23,991 nucleotides of DNA from Bacteroidales bacterium (GCA_004555765.1 SFHG01000025.1:1-23991), one strand, 5' to 3'. Shown: positions 15,697 to 23,960, counted from the first letter of the stretch. Program-made: numbers and translations. The notes: a model not told the origin generated them from the sequence alone.

Positions 15697-16203
15697 TTAT
15701 TTGTGCCCGGGGAGGGTGATGATGCCCCGATAAGTGAGGGACTCGGTATCCGTCGAGAGCATAGTGACGGTCGCGCTTCCGTTGGTGAATGCAGTGATGT
15801 AGAGCGTGATCGTGTTTTGGGGCTCTTTGCGGGTCACAAGCTCGATGACGGCTTCTCCGGGGTGCGTCCCTGCCTTTACGTCATACGAAACAATGGGCGC
15901 TTCAAAGTTCAGAGGACCTTTGTTGTCCCCATACAACGGTGCACGGTAGCTGATACCGAAGAAAGGAAGGTAACTCACCAAGGAGTCTCCTTTGACCTCA
16001 AAGCCGAAACCGTAGGCGTTAAAGGTTGAGGGGACATAAGATCCGGAAACGTGTTGGAGCTCAAAGTTCCAGTCGTTTCCTTGTAGGTAAGCGACCAAGT
16101 CTTCCCGGCTCTCAAACTTATGCCCGGGGACGTATTCTTTGGAGAGAATGCCACATCCGGAAAGCAGAACCAAGGACAGCAAAAACGGTAGAAACTTTTT
16201 CAT
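15697..16203 (-). CDS. DUF4251-like lipoprotein
   Basis: Small lipoprotein of 168 aa. Its signal peptide ends in a lipobox LLSGC with lipidated C17, so it is anchored in the inner or outer membrane facing the periplasm or surface. The mature part matches the pattern of Bacteroidetes DUF4251 proteins, with FGFEVKGDSLVSYLPFFG and YRAPLYGDNKGPLNF, then beta-strand-rich sequence to the end. No enzyme motif is visible and the function of the family is unknown. The gene starts 26 bases after the tricorn-like gene and is followed by a strong terminator, so it is the last gene of the peptidase operon. A role linked to the peptidases is inferred only from position. Confidence 0.82.
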   Translation of the reverse strand: MKKFLPFLLSLVLLSGCGILSKEYVPGHKFESREDLVAYLQGNDWNFELQHVSGSYVPSTFNAYGFGFEVKGDSLVSYLPFFGISYRAPLYGDNKGPLNFEAPIVSYDVKAGTHPGEAVIELVTRKEPQNTITLYITAFTNGSATVTMLSTDTESLTYRGIITLPGHK

Positions 16204-16229
16204 AGAGCTTGTCGTACGGTCTAAAGCGG

Positions 16230-19200
16230 TTACTTAATCTCTTGTCTGAGAACCTCTACGGCTTTTTCGATCTGAGTGTCGATGCCGGAGAGTGCTTTAT
16301 TGAAGTCGAGACGTACCACGACATCGGGATTCATCTGGTGGTTTTCGAGATAATAACCCTCTGCCGTCTTGTAGCCGACAGCGGGGATGCCGAAGTACAG
16401 GGACGGGTCTTGGAGCGTGACCCAGTTCACGCTCGTCATGGTGCCGGCGACCGGCATACCCACTACTTTGCCAAGTTTTTGGTGCTGGTAGACCCAGGGC
16501 GTGCCATGGGCGTTCGAGTAGTCCGCTTCGCAGGTGACCATCACGCTCGGCTTCGTCCACCTGCGGGACGGCATATCGCAGTAGTACTTACCGCGTATCT
16601 CCTGGGTGAGGTATTTCTCTCCGGAGAAGAGGACTTCGATGTCTTCGTGGAGACGACCGCCGCCGTTATAGCGCACGTCGATCACGATACCGTCGCACCG
16701 GTAGTACTTGCCGAGGGCTTTGGCATAGACCCTGCGGAAACTTTCGTCATCCATAGAGGCGATATGCACGTATCCGAGACGACCTCCGGAGAGTTTTTCT
16801 ACCTCCTTCTCACGCGCAGCGACCCAGCGGTCGTAGAGGAGACCGCTCAGACGACCGGCGGAAATGGGCTTAATGACTTCGTCCCACTCGTTGCCGTCGG
16901 CATTGCGGAAAGAGACGAGAACCTGCTTGCCGGCTTTACCCTCAAGGAGGGGGAAATAGTCGGTGTCTGCCGTGATTTCCGTCCCGTCGATGGCGGTGAG
17001 ATAGTCTCCGGCTTTTACCTTTGAAGAGTAGAGATCAAAGGGACCGCCCACTACGACTTCCTGCACAAGGAGACCCTTGTCGGAAGGATGTGTCAAGTCG
17101 AGGAAAAGCCCGAGCTCGGCCGTCTGCGGTGCACCGCTTCCGCTGCGGTAGCCGGATCCGGTGTGGGAGACATTGAGCTCACCGAGTAGTTCGGAGAGCA
17201 TTTCGGAGAAGTCGTAGTTGTTATTGATATAGGGGAGGAATTTCCGGTAATGATCCGTGAGCTTAGCCCAGTCGACCCCGTGCATGTCTTTCACGTAGAA
17301 GCGGGCCGCCTCTTCGAGTTCCACGTAGTTGAACATCGCTTCCCTCTCCTTCTCTTTATCGAGACTGTACTCTGCGGCGTAGATGATGGGGGTAATTTTG
17401 CCGGAAGAGAGATCCAGTTTCTTCATATCGTTCCCGCTGATGAGGAAAAGGGTCTTTCCCTCTTTGTCCGGAGTCATCGAGTAGTAGTCTCCGTCCATCT
17501 TATTGATGAGCTTGGCGTGTCCTTCCCTCAGGTCTTTTTCCCAAAGGTCGTACCCGCCTTCAAAAGCTGCCATATAGTAGAGCTTTTTGCCATCCGGAGT
17601 GATGTAGGCATCGCCGAGATCCGAGGACGCAGGTGTGAGACGCATAATGCGGCTCTCGATATTTCAAGCTCTACGCGTATGGGCTTGTCCGCATCTTCGG
17701 CTTCCTTTCCGTCCTTGTCTTTAGCTTTTTCCGCTTCTTTTTTGGCTTCCTTTTCTTCTTCGGTGAGGAGTTCGTACTCCTCTTTATTGAGACGGAATTT
17801 GTTGTAGGCCTCGCGGTTGAGGAACATAATCATCACGTCGCTCATCGATCCCCAGGACGCGTGGTTGCGCATACCATACTGCTCGGAGGAGTAGATGATC
17901 GCGTCGCCACCCATGACGAAGCGGGGATTCATCGCGAAGTAACCCGTGTTCGTGAGGTTATGGAGCTCGCCGTGTGTCTTGGTGGCATCGACGAGAACCA
18001 CGTCGGCATAGGGCTCGTGATGGTTGGTGGTGATGTTGAGTGCAAGCCACTTGGAGTCGGGCGACCACACGAAAGGAACGCTCCCATCGACTTCGCTCGT
18101 GACGGATCCGTCGGTGACTTCGTGCAGTTTGTGGGTCTTGATGTTGTAGACGGCTATTTTCTGTCGATCAAGCACAAAAGCCACGTCCTCTCCGTTCGGT
18201 GCGAAGTCGGGGTTCATCTTTTCGCCTGCGACGTCCGGGATGAGCTTTTCTTCCCTAATCAGAGTGGCGTTGGGGAATGCTTTCTCTCCATCCCGTTCTA
18301 TGGTCGCGATATAGAGGTCGCTCCGACCGTCGCGACGAGAAGCATAGACGAGACTGCGACCGTCACTTCCGAAGGAGACGGAGCTTTCTTCCGCCGGTGT
18401 ATTGGTAATCCTTTTGGTCGTCTTGTAGTCGGAGCTCGTGACGAAGACCTCGCCTCCGGTGATGAAAGCGATCTGTTTGCCATCGGGAGAGACGGAGGCA
18501 CCTCTGATCCTTCCCCTCGTTGTTGTGACGAGTGTCGGCATCCCGGATCCTAAGTCGTTTTGGATGGAGATGTCTACTTTCTCGGCTTTTCCTCCCGGCG
18601 TGAGCGTGTAGATTTCGCCATCGTGACCGAAAGCGAGCTTCCCGGTGCGGGATACTGAGAGAAAGCGTACCGGGTGATGTCGGAAGTCCGTGAGCTGAAC
18701 TATCCTCTCAGGGTTGGAGAGGTCGGCTTCGAATACGTTGAAGGTGCCACTCCGCTCGCTGAGGAAGTAAAACTTGTCCCCCGTAGGTGCGAGAACCGGA
18801 TTACGATCCTCGCCCTCCCACATCACGAGCGGGGTGAACTTTTTCTCCTTGAAGTCGTAGCGGAAAATATCCTTGGCGGCCGCACTCTTTTGGTGCTTCC
18901 TCCAGACATTTTCCATACTTTTCTCGTCCTCGTAGAGCATAAAGTCCCCATTTTGCGAGAGTGAGGGTGAGGCAAGCGGCGTGCCGAGTACGAGCTCTGT
19001 CCTCCCGCCCGTCACGGGTACTCGGTAGAGCTCACTCATACGCCCCATGGGGAAGAGCGCACTCGCCGCGTCGTCCTGTATGTGGGCGATGAAGTAGATG
19101 TACTTCCCGTCCGGGCTGAAATAGGCCGGCGTTTCGCTTGCAGAATGGGTGGTTACTCTTCGTGCCACACCTCCATCCGCGTCCATAATATAGATGTCCT

Positions 19201-19477
19201 TCGAGCCGTAGGTACGGGTGCTTACGAAAGCCAGCGTCTTACCGTCGGGTGCCCACATAGGCATCGTGTCGTAGGCTTCGTTCGTGGTGAGCCGAACGGC
19301 TCTGCCGCCCGAGGCCGGCACCTTGTATATGTCGCCTTGGAAGGTGAATGCAATCTCAGAGCCGTCCGGAGATAAGGCCGGGTAGCGCATCCAGGTGGGG
19401 TTGTCGTAGTCTCCCTGAGCAAAGACCGTGGCTCCGAGAGCCAAGCCGAGACCAAAGGTCAGTATCGTTTTTGTCAT
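16230..19477 (-). pseudogene. Tricorn-like S41 protease, interrupted by a one-base frameshift
   Basis: Large secreted serine protease related to archaeal tricorn. A signal peptide (residues 1-20, ending VFA) is followed by beta-propeller PD40 repeats (RYPALSPDGSEIAF, PMWAPDGKTLAF, PAYFSPDGKYIYF and others), a charged Lys/Glu linker near 570-600, a PDZ-like segment (about 790-870) and the S41 core. Near 17662-17664 a minus-strand run of three A should apparently be four: the first frame ends out of register at 17528, while the correct sequence continues in the frame reading ESRIMRLTPASSDLGDAY. Restoring one A gives 1082 aa, the usual length. Residues equivalent to the tricorn tetrad are present: S771/H772 (NVSHTG), S988 (EADYSNAHG) and E1045 (YYLENH). 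The break may be a sequencing error, a recent mutation or a natural frameshift. It starts 4 bases after the upstream S9 peptidase gene's stop. Confidence 0.85.
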
Positions 19478-19481
19478 TGCG

Positions 19482-21554
19482 TTATTTCTTAAGGTATTTG
19501 TTCATCCAGTCGAACCAAGTGCGGTAAAACAGAATACCGTTTTGAGGCTGAAGTATCCAATGGGACTCATCCGGGTAATAGACCAAGCGGGCAGGGATAC
19601 CCCTCATCTTTGCGGCATCAAACGCCTGCATTCCCTGGGTGGAGACGATACGGAAGTCGCGATCACCATGGGAGATCAGGATCGGCGCAGTCCATTTGTC
19701 GACGAAGCGGTGTGGGGAGTTGGCGAAAGTATTCTGTGCGACCTTATTGTCCTTGTCCCAGTAGGCACCGCCCATATCCCAATTGGCAAACCACTTTTCC
19801 TCTGTCTCAAGGTACTGGGCTTCGAGGTTGAATATACCGGCGTGAGCCATCAGAGCCTTGAAGCGTCCTTCGTGGTGTCCGGCAATCCAATAGATGGAGA
19901 ATCCGCCGTAGCTTGCACCCGTTGCTCCGAGGTGGTCTTTGTCCACGTACGGTTCTTTGGCCACATTATCGATGGCAGTGAAGTAGTCCCGCATATTTTG
20001 ACCGCCGTAGTCTCCGCTGATTTGTTCGTTCCACTTGTGTCCGAAGCCGGGGACACCGTGGCGGTTGGGCATCACGAAGATGAAGCCTTCGCTCACGAAG
20101 GTGCGGATATTCCACCTGTAACTCCAGAATTGGCTTACCGTGCTTTGCGGACCGCCTTGGCAGTACAGTATCGCAGGATATTTCTTCGTTTCATCGAAGT
20201 TGGGAGGCAGGACGACCCATACGAGCATTTTCTCGCCATTAGTCGTCTCCATCCATCTCTCTTGAACCGTGATTTGTGAGAAACCGGAAAGGAAGTCGTC
20301 GTTTTCGACCGTCAGTTTGTTCGTTTTCCCCTTCTTCAAAAGATAGAGGTCTGTCGGAACCTTGAAAGACTGTTGGCCGAAGAGGATCACGTCGCCGCTT
20401 CCGCTGAAGGAGGTTACGTCGGCCAGATCCGGGCGGTAGATGCGCTTCACGTTACCCTTGAGGTCTATTTCAAAGAGTGCGTTCAGTCCGTAGTCGTTGG
20501 AGAGGAAACGGATGCCCTTGCTGTTGTCGAGCCAAGAGTAGGACTCGACGTAGTTGTCGTAGTTTTTGCTGAGATAGGTTTTCTCACCGCTCTTTGTGTC
20601 CATAATAAAGAGGCGTTTGAGATCGGCTTCGTAGCCGTCACGCTCCATGCTCACCCACGAGATATACTTACCGTCCGGCGAATAGGAGGGTAGGGTGTCA
20701 TAACCCATCATACCTTCCGTGAGGTTCTTCGTCTCTCCTGTCGTGAGGTCGTACTGATAGATGTCTGTGTTGGTTGAGACGGCGTATTCGAGACCCGTCT
20801 TTTTGCGACAAGAGTACAGGAGCTTCGTGCCATCCGGACTCCACGCAAAGTCCTCCGAGCCGCTGAAGGGCTTCGTGGGGGCTTCAAAGGGTTCGTCCGA
20901 CCCAAGTACCGGTGTGACTTCCTTGGAGACGGAGAGATTGCCGGACACGTTTGCAATATAGGGTTGATTGGTGTAGTCGTTCCATTCGTCCCAGTGCTTG
21001 TACATCAGGTCGTCGAAGATTTGTCCCGTGGCTTTGTCGAGGTCGGGATATTCCTGCTCCCTAATGTTGGGAAGCGGGTTCTTGCGGTAGACCATCACTT
21101 TGGAGCGGTCTGGGGAAAAAAGGAAGCCTTCCACATCGAAATCGAAATCCGAAAGGACTTTTTGCCCCGATCCATCCGGGCGAATCACCGCGATTTGTGC
21201 GTGTGCGCCTTCCGTGGAGATGTAGGCGATGGTCTCATTGTCGAGGAAGACGGGAGAGTGTCCTTTTTTGCCTGCGACGATGACTTTGGCATCCCCCGTC
21301 TTGTCGGTATGTCCGGTGAGAATTTCGGAAGTGGAGTTGTTTTCTTTGATATTCGGGAGCGAACGGGTGTAGACGTACTGTTTGCCGTCGGGTGAGAGAT
21401 TTTCCGAGCCGATGCGGTACACGCTCATCATTGCCTCGGGCGTCCACTTCTTAAGTGCTTCCCGATTTCCGGCGGAAGCGGTTCCGGCTCCTGAGACCGT
21501 CAGTCCGGCACACAGTGCGGCAGTGCCTGCGATTCTCATAAATAAATTGCTCAT
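19482..21554 (-). CDS. S9 family dipeptidyl-peptidase, DPP5-like
   Basis: Periplasmic serine peptidase of 690 aa that probably removes dipeptides from the N-terminus of oligopeptides. A signal peptide covers about residues 1-28 (TAALCAGLTVSGAGTASA). A seven-bladed propeller with SPDG-type repeats spans about 35-410. The C-terminal alpha/beta hydrolase has S548 in GASYGGF, D633 in SHGDRDFR and H665 in DESHW. The stretch SIYWIAGHHEGRFKALMAH and ANWDMGGAYW fit the DPP5 group of Porphyromonas rather than DPP4 or PTP-A. I use ATG 21554; ATG 21539 is also possible, and the open frame up to 21650 is not signal-like. It is the first gene of the peptidase operon. A weak -7-like box, TACATTCG, is at 21638-21645 on this strand. 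Confidence 0.9.
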   Translation of the reverse strand: MSNLFMRIAGTAALCAGLTVSGAGTASAGNREALKKWTPEAMMSVYRIGSENLSPDGKQYVYTRSLPNIKENNSTSEILTGHTDKTGDAKVIVAGKKGHSPVFLDNETIAYISTEGAHAQIAVIRPDGSGQKVLSDFDFDVEGFLFSPDRSKVMVYRKNPLPNIREQEYPDLDKATGQIFDDLMYKHWDEWNDYTNQPYIANVSGNLSVSKEVTPVLGSDEPFEAPTKPFSGSEDFAWSPDGTKLLYSCRKKTGLEYAVSTNTDIYQYDLTTGETKNLTEGMMGYDTLPSYSPDGKYISWVSMERDGYEADLKRLFIMDTKSGEKTYLSKNYDNYVESYSWLDNSKGIRFLSNDYGLNALFEIDLKGNVKRIYRPDLADVTSFSGSGDVILFGQQSFKVPTDLYLLKKGKTNKLTVENDDFLSGFSQITVQERWMETTNGEKMLVWVVLPPNFDETKKYPAILYCQGGPQSTVSQFWSYRWNIRTFVSEGFIFVMPNRHGVPGFGHKWNEQISGDYGGQNMRDYFTAIDNVAKEPYVDKDHLGATGASYGGFSIYWIAGHHEGRFKALMAHAGIFNLEAQYLETEEKWFANWDMGGAYWDKDNKVAQNTFANSPHRFVDKWTAPILISHGDRDFRIVSTQGMQAFDAAKMRGIPARLVYYPDESHWILQPQNGILFYRTWFDWMNKYLKK

Positions 21555-21680
21555 TGCTTGGGGAAATTTGTTATGTATTTCTTGGTTTTCGTAAAAGTCT
21601 TCATTCGGGGGATAAACTTTTTTCTGTAAGACCTTCGCGAATGTACCCAAAATAACCGAAATCCTTTCTTCTCTTCCTGC

Positions 21681-21711
21681 TTTTATTTCCCGGACGAAAA
21701 CGTTATTTTTG
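21681..21711 (+). promoter_or_regulatory. Promoter of the two-gene unit of unknown function
   Basis: TTTT at 21681-21684, 19 bases, then TATTTTTG at 21704-21711. This fits the Bacteroidetes -33/-7 arrangement with one mismatch in the -33 box. Transcription would start about 21715-21719, just before an ATG at 21721. The region is divergent from the DPP5-like gene. Confidence 0.6.
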
Positions 21712-21720
21712 TGCCAACAA

Positions 21721-21819
21721 ATGAAACTATACTTCCTTGACCCACTGATTAAGAGTCAAAGGTCTTATTATACACGTAAACGTTATGAGAGTCATCTTTT
21801 CTTACGGCAAAACCATTGA
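21721..21819 (+). CDS. Possible short leader ORF (32 codons)
   Basis: Opens at an ATG only 9 bases after the -7 box and encodes a basic 32-residue peptide beginning MKLYFLDPLIKSQRSYY. Its TGA (21817-21819) overlaps the ATG at 21819 of the next frame as TGATG, a common layout for coupled translation. A second short frame, ATG 21785 to TAA 21844, encodes 19 codons beginning MRVIFSYGKT. Either could be a leader peptide, or the N-terminal part of the next protein separated by frameshifts. Not recognised; weak evidence that it is translated. Confidence 0.3.
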   Translation: MKLYFLDPLIKSQRSYYTRKRYESHLFLRQNH

Positions 21820-22211
21820 TGCCGGTGAAGCCCGGTTGCCTTAATTCGATGGCACCCTTTGGCGGGGACAAAAACGGCGGACAGGACTCCGCGCGGCTCT
21901 CTTTCGACTACTACGCACCCGGATGCAGGAAGGTGTTCAAAGTGTACAGTCACTACGAGACACTTATAAAAGCAGAGGTGGAACGCGTAATCGGTAAGGA
22001 AGCGGAGACCGGTTTCTCCAAGACAAAGACGGCATCGCGCCTTCCTTTTCGGGGCGCGCGGGTTTTGGAGTGTCGTGTCAACGTGGGTACGATTCCGCCG
22101 ATACGGTCTGCTTTTGTCCTCAAACAAGGTGTGGTGACGGTCGTTTTCCTCTCCACCGATATTCAGAAGTCCGTCTTCACCAAAGAACTCGATCTCTTTC
22201 TCCGCTCATGA
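21819..22211 (+). CDS. Hypothetical protein, first gene of a two-gene unit
   Basis: Frame of 130 codons from ATG 21819 (118 from ATG 21849). I do not recognise the family. The sequence looks coding: balanced codon use like its neighbours, alternating strand-like segments (RVLECRVNVG, SAFVLKQGVVTVVFLST) and a basic middle (SKTKTASRLPFRGAR). There is no signal peptide or membrane helix, so it is probably cytoplasmic. The stop overlaps the ATG of the next gene by 4 bases (ATGA), supporting translation of both as a pair. The N-terminus is uncertain: the segment from GGDKNGGQDS onward is convincing, but the first 12 or so codons overlap two other short frames starting at 21721 and 21785, so a frameshift in the real N-terminus is possible. 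Confidence 0.6.
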   Translation: MPVKPGCLNSMAPFGGDKNGGQDSARLSFDYYAPGCRKVFKVYSHYETLIKAEVERVIGKEAETGFSKTKTASRLPFRGARVLECRVNVGTIPPIRSAFVLKQGVVTVVFLSTDIQKSVFTKELDLFLRS

Positions 22212-22483
22212 AATCCCTGCCGCTTCGCCAGGCCGAGAAAACACTTCTCTCCGCCGCCACCTCATCCGTGGAGCGGCGGGTATGCGCCTATACGTTCAAA
22301 AAAGACCGATTTATTTCCTTACAGGTTATGTCGGACGGGATGATAATCGTGGAAGAATATGGATTTAGGAAAGAGACTTCAGCCTATCCCGCCACGGACA
22401 AAGGTGCGATCAAGAAAGCGTTAAAGGAGGCTTTCGCGCGCGAATTTCCGCGGAGCCATCGCATCTACTGCGAAGAGCAGTAG
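22208..22483 (+). CDS. Small hypothetical protein, second gene of the two-gene unit
   Basis: Protein of 91 aa starting at ATG 22208, overlapping the previous stop as ATGA. The N-terminal part is basic (MKSLPLRQAEK). A predicted beta-strand pair follows (AYTFKKDRFISLQVMSDG, then MIIVEEYGF), then a helix with ALKEAFAREFPRSHRIY. The REFPRS ending looks familiar from small Bacteroidales proteins of unknown function, but I cannot name a family. No signal peptide, no cysteine cluster and no known DNA-binding motif is visible. Being small, coupled and separately promoted, the pair has the layout of a toxin-antitoxin or regulator unit, but nothing in the sequence identifies either role. Confidence 0.7.
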   Translation: MKSLPLRQAEKTLLSAATSSVERRVCAYTFKKDRFISLQVMSDGMIIVEEYGFRKETSAYPATDKGAIKKALKEAFAREFPRSHRIYCEEQ

Positions 22484-22492
22484 ATAGGCCGT

Positions 22493-22543
22493 AGTCGGCA
22501 GTGAATGGTTAGAAATCTGCAGTGCCGGCCGGCGACTATTTTT
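22493..22543 (+). terminator. Possible terminator of the two-gene unit
   Basis: AGTCGGCA (22493-22500) can pair with TGC plus CGACT on the right (22523-22537) if a 7-base GC-rich insert bulges out; TATTTTT follows. The hairpin is imperfect, so it is a moderate call. Confidence 0.45.
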
Positions 22544-22634
22544 GCCCGTACCGGGGCGAAAGGTTTGCCCGTACCGACGATGTGACGAGACACGTACCGG
22601 CGAGATATTCCCGGTACGTGCCTCTTTCCCTTAT
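22544..22634 (+). repeat. Intergenic GTAC-type brick element, copy F
   Basis: The most regular copy: GTAC cores at 22548, 22571, 22594 and 22614 (steps 23, 23, 20). From 22565 on it aligns without gaps to copy C. It follows the possible terminator of the + two-gene unit and is followed by a 22-bp tandem array. Confidence 0.8.
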
Positions 22635-22645
22635 GGTCTAAACCG

Positions 22646-22784
22646 ACAAGTCATACGAGTTTCAGGAGAAAGTCATACGAGTGTAATATAGCAATCGGTC
22701 AAAAGGTATATAGTATTTGGTCAAAAGGTATATAGTATTTGGAGAAAAGGTATATAGTATTTGGAGAAAAGGTATATAGTATTC
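22646..22784. repeat. 22-bp tandem repeat array
   Basis: Four contiguous 22-base units at 22697-22718, 22719-22740, 22741-22762 and 22763-22784. Units 1 and 2 are identical and start GGTCAAAAGG; units 3 and 4 start GGAGAAAAGG; all share AAAAGGTATATAGTATT. Upstream, AGTCATACGAGT occurs twice (about 22650 and 22672), also 22 bases apart, and looks like older, diverged units. There are no spacers. The array lies in the 446-base gap 22484-22929 between converging genes, where I see no gene. Confidence 0.92.
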
Positions 22785-22807
22785 TAATGGATGTAATTTG
22801 TGTCCGT

Positions 22808-22844
22808 AAAAAAGCTCCGGGACTCGTTTCCGAATCCCGGAGCT
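22808..22844 (-). terminator. Terminator of ilvE
   Basis: Arms AGCTCCGGGA (22813-22822) and TCCCGGAGCT (22835-22844) pair perfectly over a 12-base loop. On the minus strand the hairpin ends in TTTTTT. It lies 86 bases after the ilvE stop. Confidence 0.9.
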
Positions 22845-22929
22845 GACTTGGCTGTTATGTGGGGTCAATCAAATGTCTTTGGGGCGCAAAAACATCTGGG
22901 CGCTCCCTTTCTTTCCGCGCGGTCGAAAC

Positions 22930-23952
22930 TCAGGCTTCGACGAAATGTACCCAGTTGTGGGTGTCTTCGATGTCTCCGTATTGGATGCCGCGGAGATGGT
23001 GGTAGAGCTTGGTGCAAACGGGACCCGGCTCTCCGTCTTCTGCGAAAGAGAATTTCTTGTGGCGTTCGATATCGTCAATGTACGAAATGGGCGTAATCAC
23101 GGCCGCGGTGCCACAAGCTCCGGCTTCATCGGCCGTCTCAAGTTCTGCTTCGTGAATCGGACGTTGCTGCACCTGCATACCGAGGTCACGCGCGATCTGC
23201 ATCAGACTCATATTGGTGATGGAGGGCAGAATCGACGTGGAGAGCGGAGTGAGGTACTCGTTGCCGCGGATCATAAAGAAATTGGCGGGACCGCATTCGT
23301 CGATGAATTCCTTTTGTTTGGCATCAAGGTAGATGGCGGCAGAGTAGCCCTGTTCGTGTGCGATTTCGCCACTCTTGAGGCTGGCAGCGTAGTTGCCACC
23401 CACCTTATAAGTCCCGGTGCCGAGGGGTGCGGCGCGGTCATAACCGCGCATAATAGCCATAGGCGTGGGCTTGAACCCATTTTTGAAATACGGTCCCACG
23501 GGGCTTACGAAGACAACGAAGAGGTATTCTTTCGCGGGTCTCACGCCGACTTGCGGACCTACACCGATGATGAGCGGACGGATGTAAAGCGAAGCTCCGG
23601 TCTCATAAGGAGGCACGAAGTCGATGTTTTTCTTCACCACCAGGTCAACTGCTTCGAGGAAGAGTTCTTCGGGCATGGGCGCCATCATAATGCCCTCGCA
23701 AGAGCGACGCATACGTTTTGCGTTTTCCTCCGGGCGGAAGATACGTATTTTGCCGTCCTTTCCGCGAAACGCTTTCATCCCTTCAAAGGCTTCCTGACCA
23801 TAATGGAGACAGGATGACCCCATGTGCATAGTGATGTTTTCGTCCGTATGGAGCTCAAGTTCGCCCCATTTTCCGTCCTTGTAAGCGCATCTGACGTTGT
23901 AGTCGGTGGGGTAGTACCCGAAGGTCAGTTCTGACCAATTGATATCCTTCAT
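22930..23952 (-). CDS. ilvE: Branched-chain amino acid aminotransferase
   Basis: Fold-type IV PLP enzyme that exchanges amino groups between glutamate and the 2-keto acids of leucine, isoleucine and valine, in the cytoplasm. The protein is 340 aa, normal for the Bacteroidales type. Signatures are SSCLHYGQEAFEGMKAFRG near 47-64, YIRPLIIG near 123-130, the PLP lysine K183 in GTGTYKVGGNYAAS, and the cofactor-phosphate region EAGACGTAAVI near the C-terminus, where many homologues have EVFGTGTAAV. The start at ATG 23952 gives MKDINWSELTFGYYPTDYNVR-type sequence matching family N-termini. A -7 box sits only 8 bases upstream, so the mRNA would have almost no leader. It is apparently a single-gene unit ending in a strong terminator. 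Confidence 0.95.
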   Translation of the reverse strand: MKDINWSELTFGYYPTDYNVRCAYKDGKWGELELHTDENITMHMGSSCLHYGQEAFEGMKAFRGKDGKIRIFRPEENAKRMRRSCEGIMMAPMPEELFLEAVDLVVKKNIDFVPPYETGASLYIRPLIIGVGPQVGVRPAKEYLFVVFVSPVGPYFKNGFKPTPMAIMRGYDRAAPLGTGTYKVGGNYAASLKSGEIAHEQGYSAAIYLDAKQKEFIDECGPANFFMIRGNEYLTPLSTSILPSITNMSLMQIARDLGMQVQQRPIHEAELETADEAGACGTAAVITPISYIDDIERHKKFSFAEDGEPGPVCTKLYHHLRGIQYGDIEDTHNWVHFVEA

Positions 23953-23960
23953 TTTGCAAG

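Noticed and set aside
16209..17024. Long plus-strand frame (271 codons) opposite the tricorn-like gene
   Set aside because: It is antisense to a well-supported S41 domain and its sequence has no recognisable motif; likewise the frames at 19428-20279 and 22873-23817.
21555..21650. 32-codon N-terminal extension of the DPP5-like peptidase
   Set aside because: It would bury the signal peptide behind a charged stretch; ATG 21554 gives a normal secretion signal.
21792..22127. Minus-strand frame of 111 codons opposite the first unknown gene
   Set aside because: It is rich in Arg, Cys and His with no fold-like pattern; the plus-strand frame has a promoter and a coupled partner.
22697..22784. Possible CRISPR array
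   Set aside because: The 22-base units are directly adjacent with no spacers, and no cas gene is in the window.
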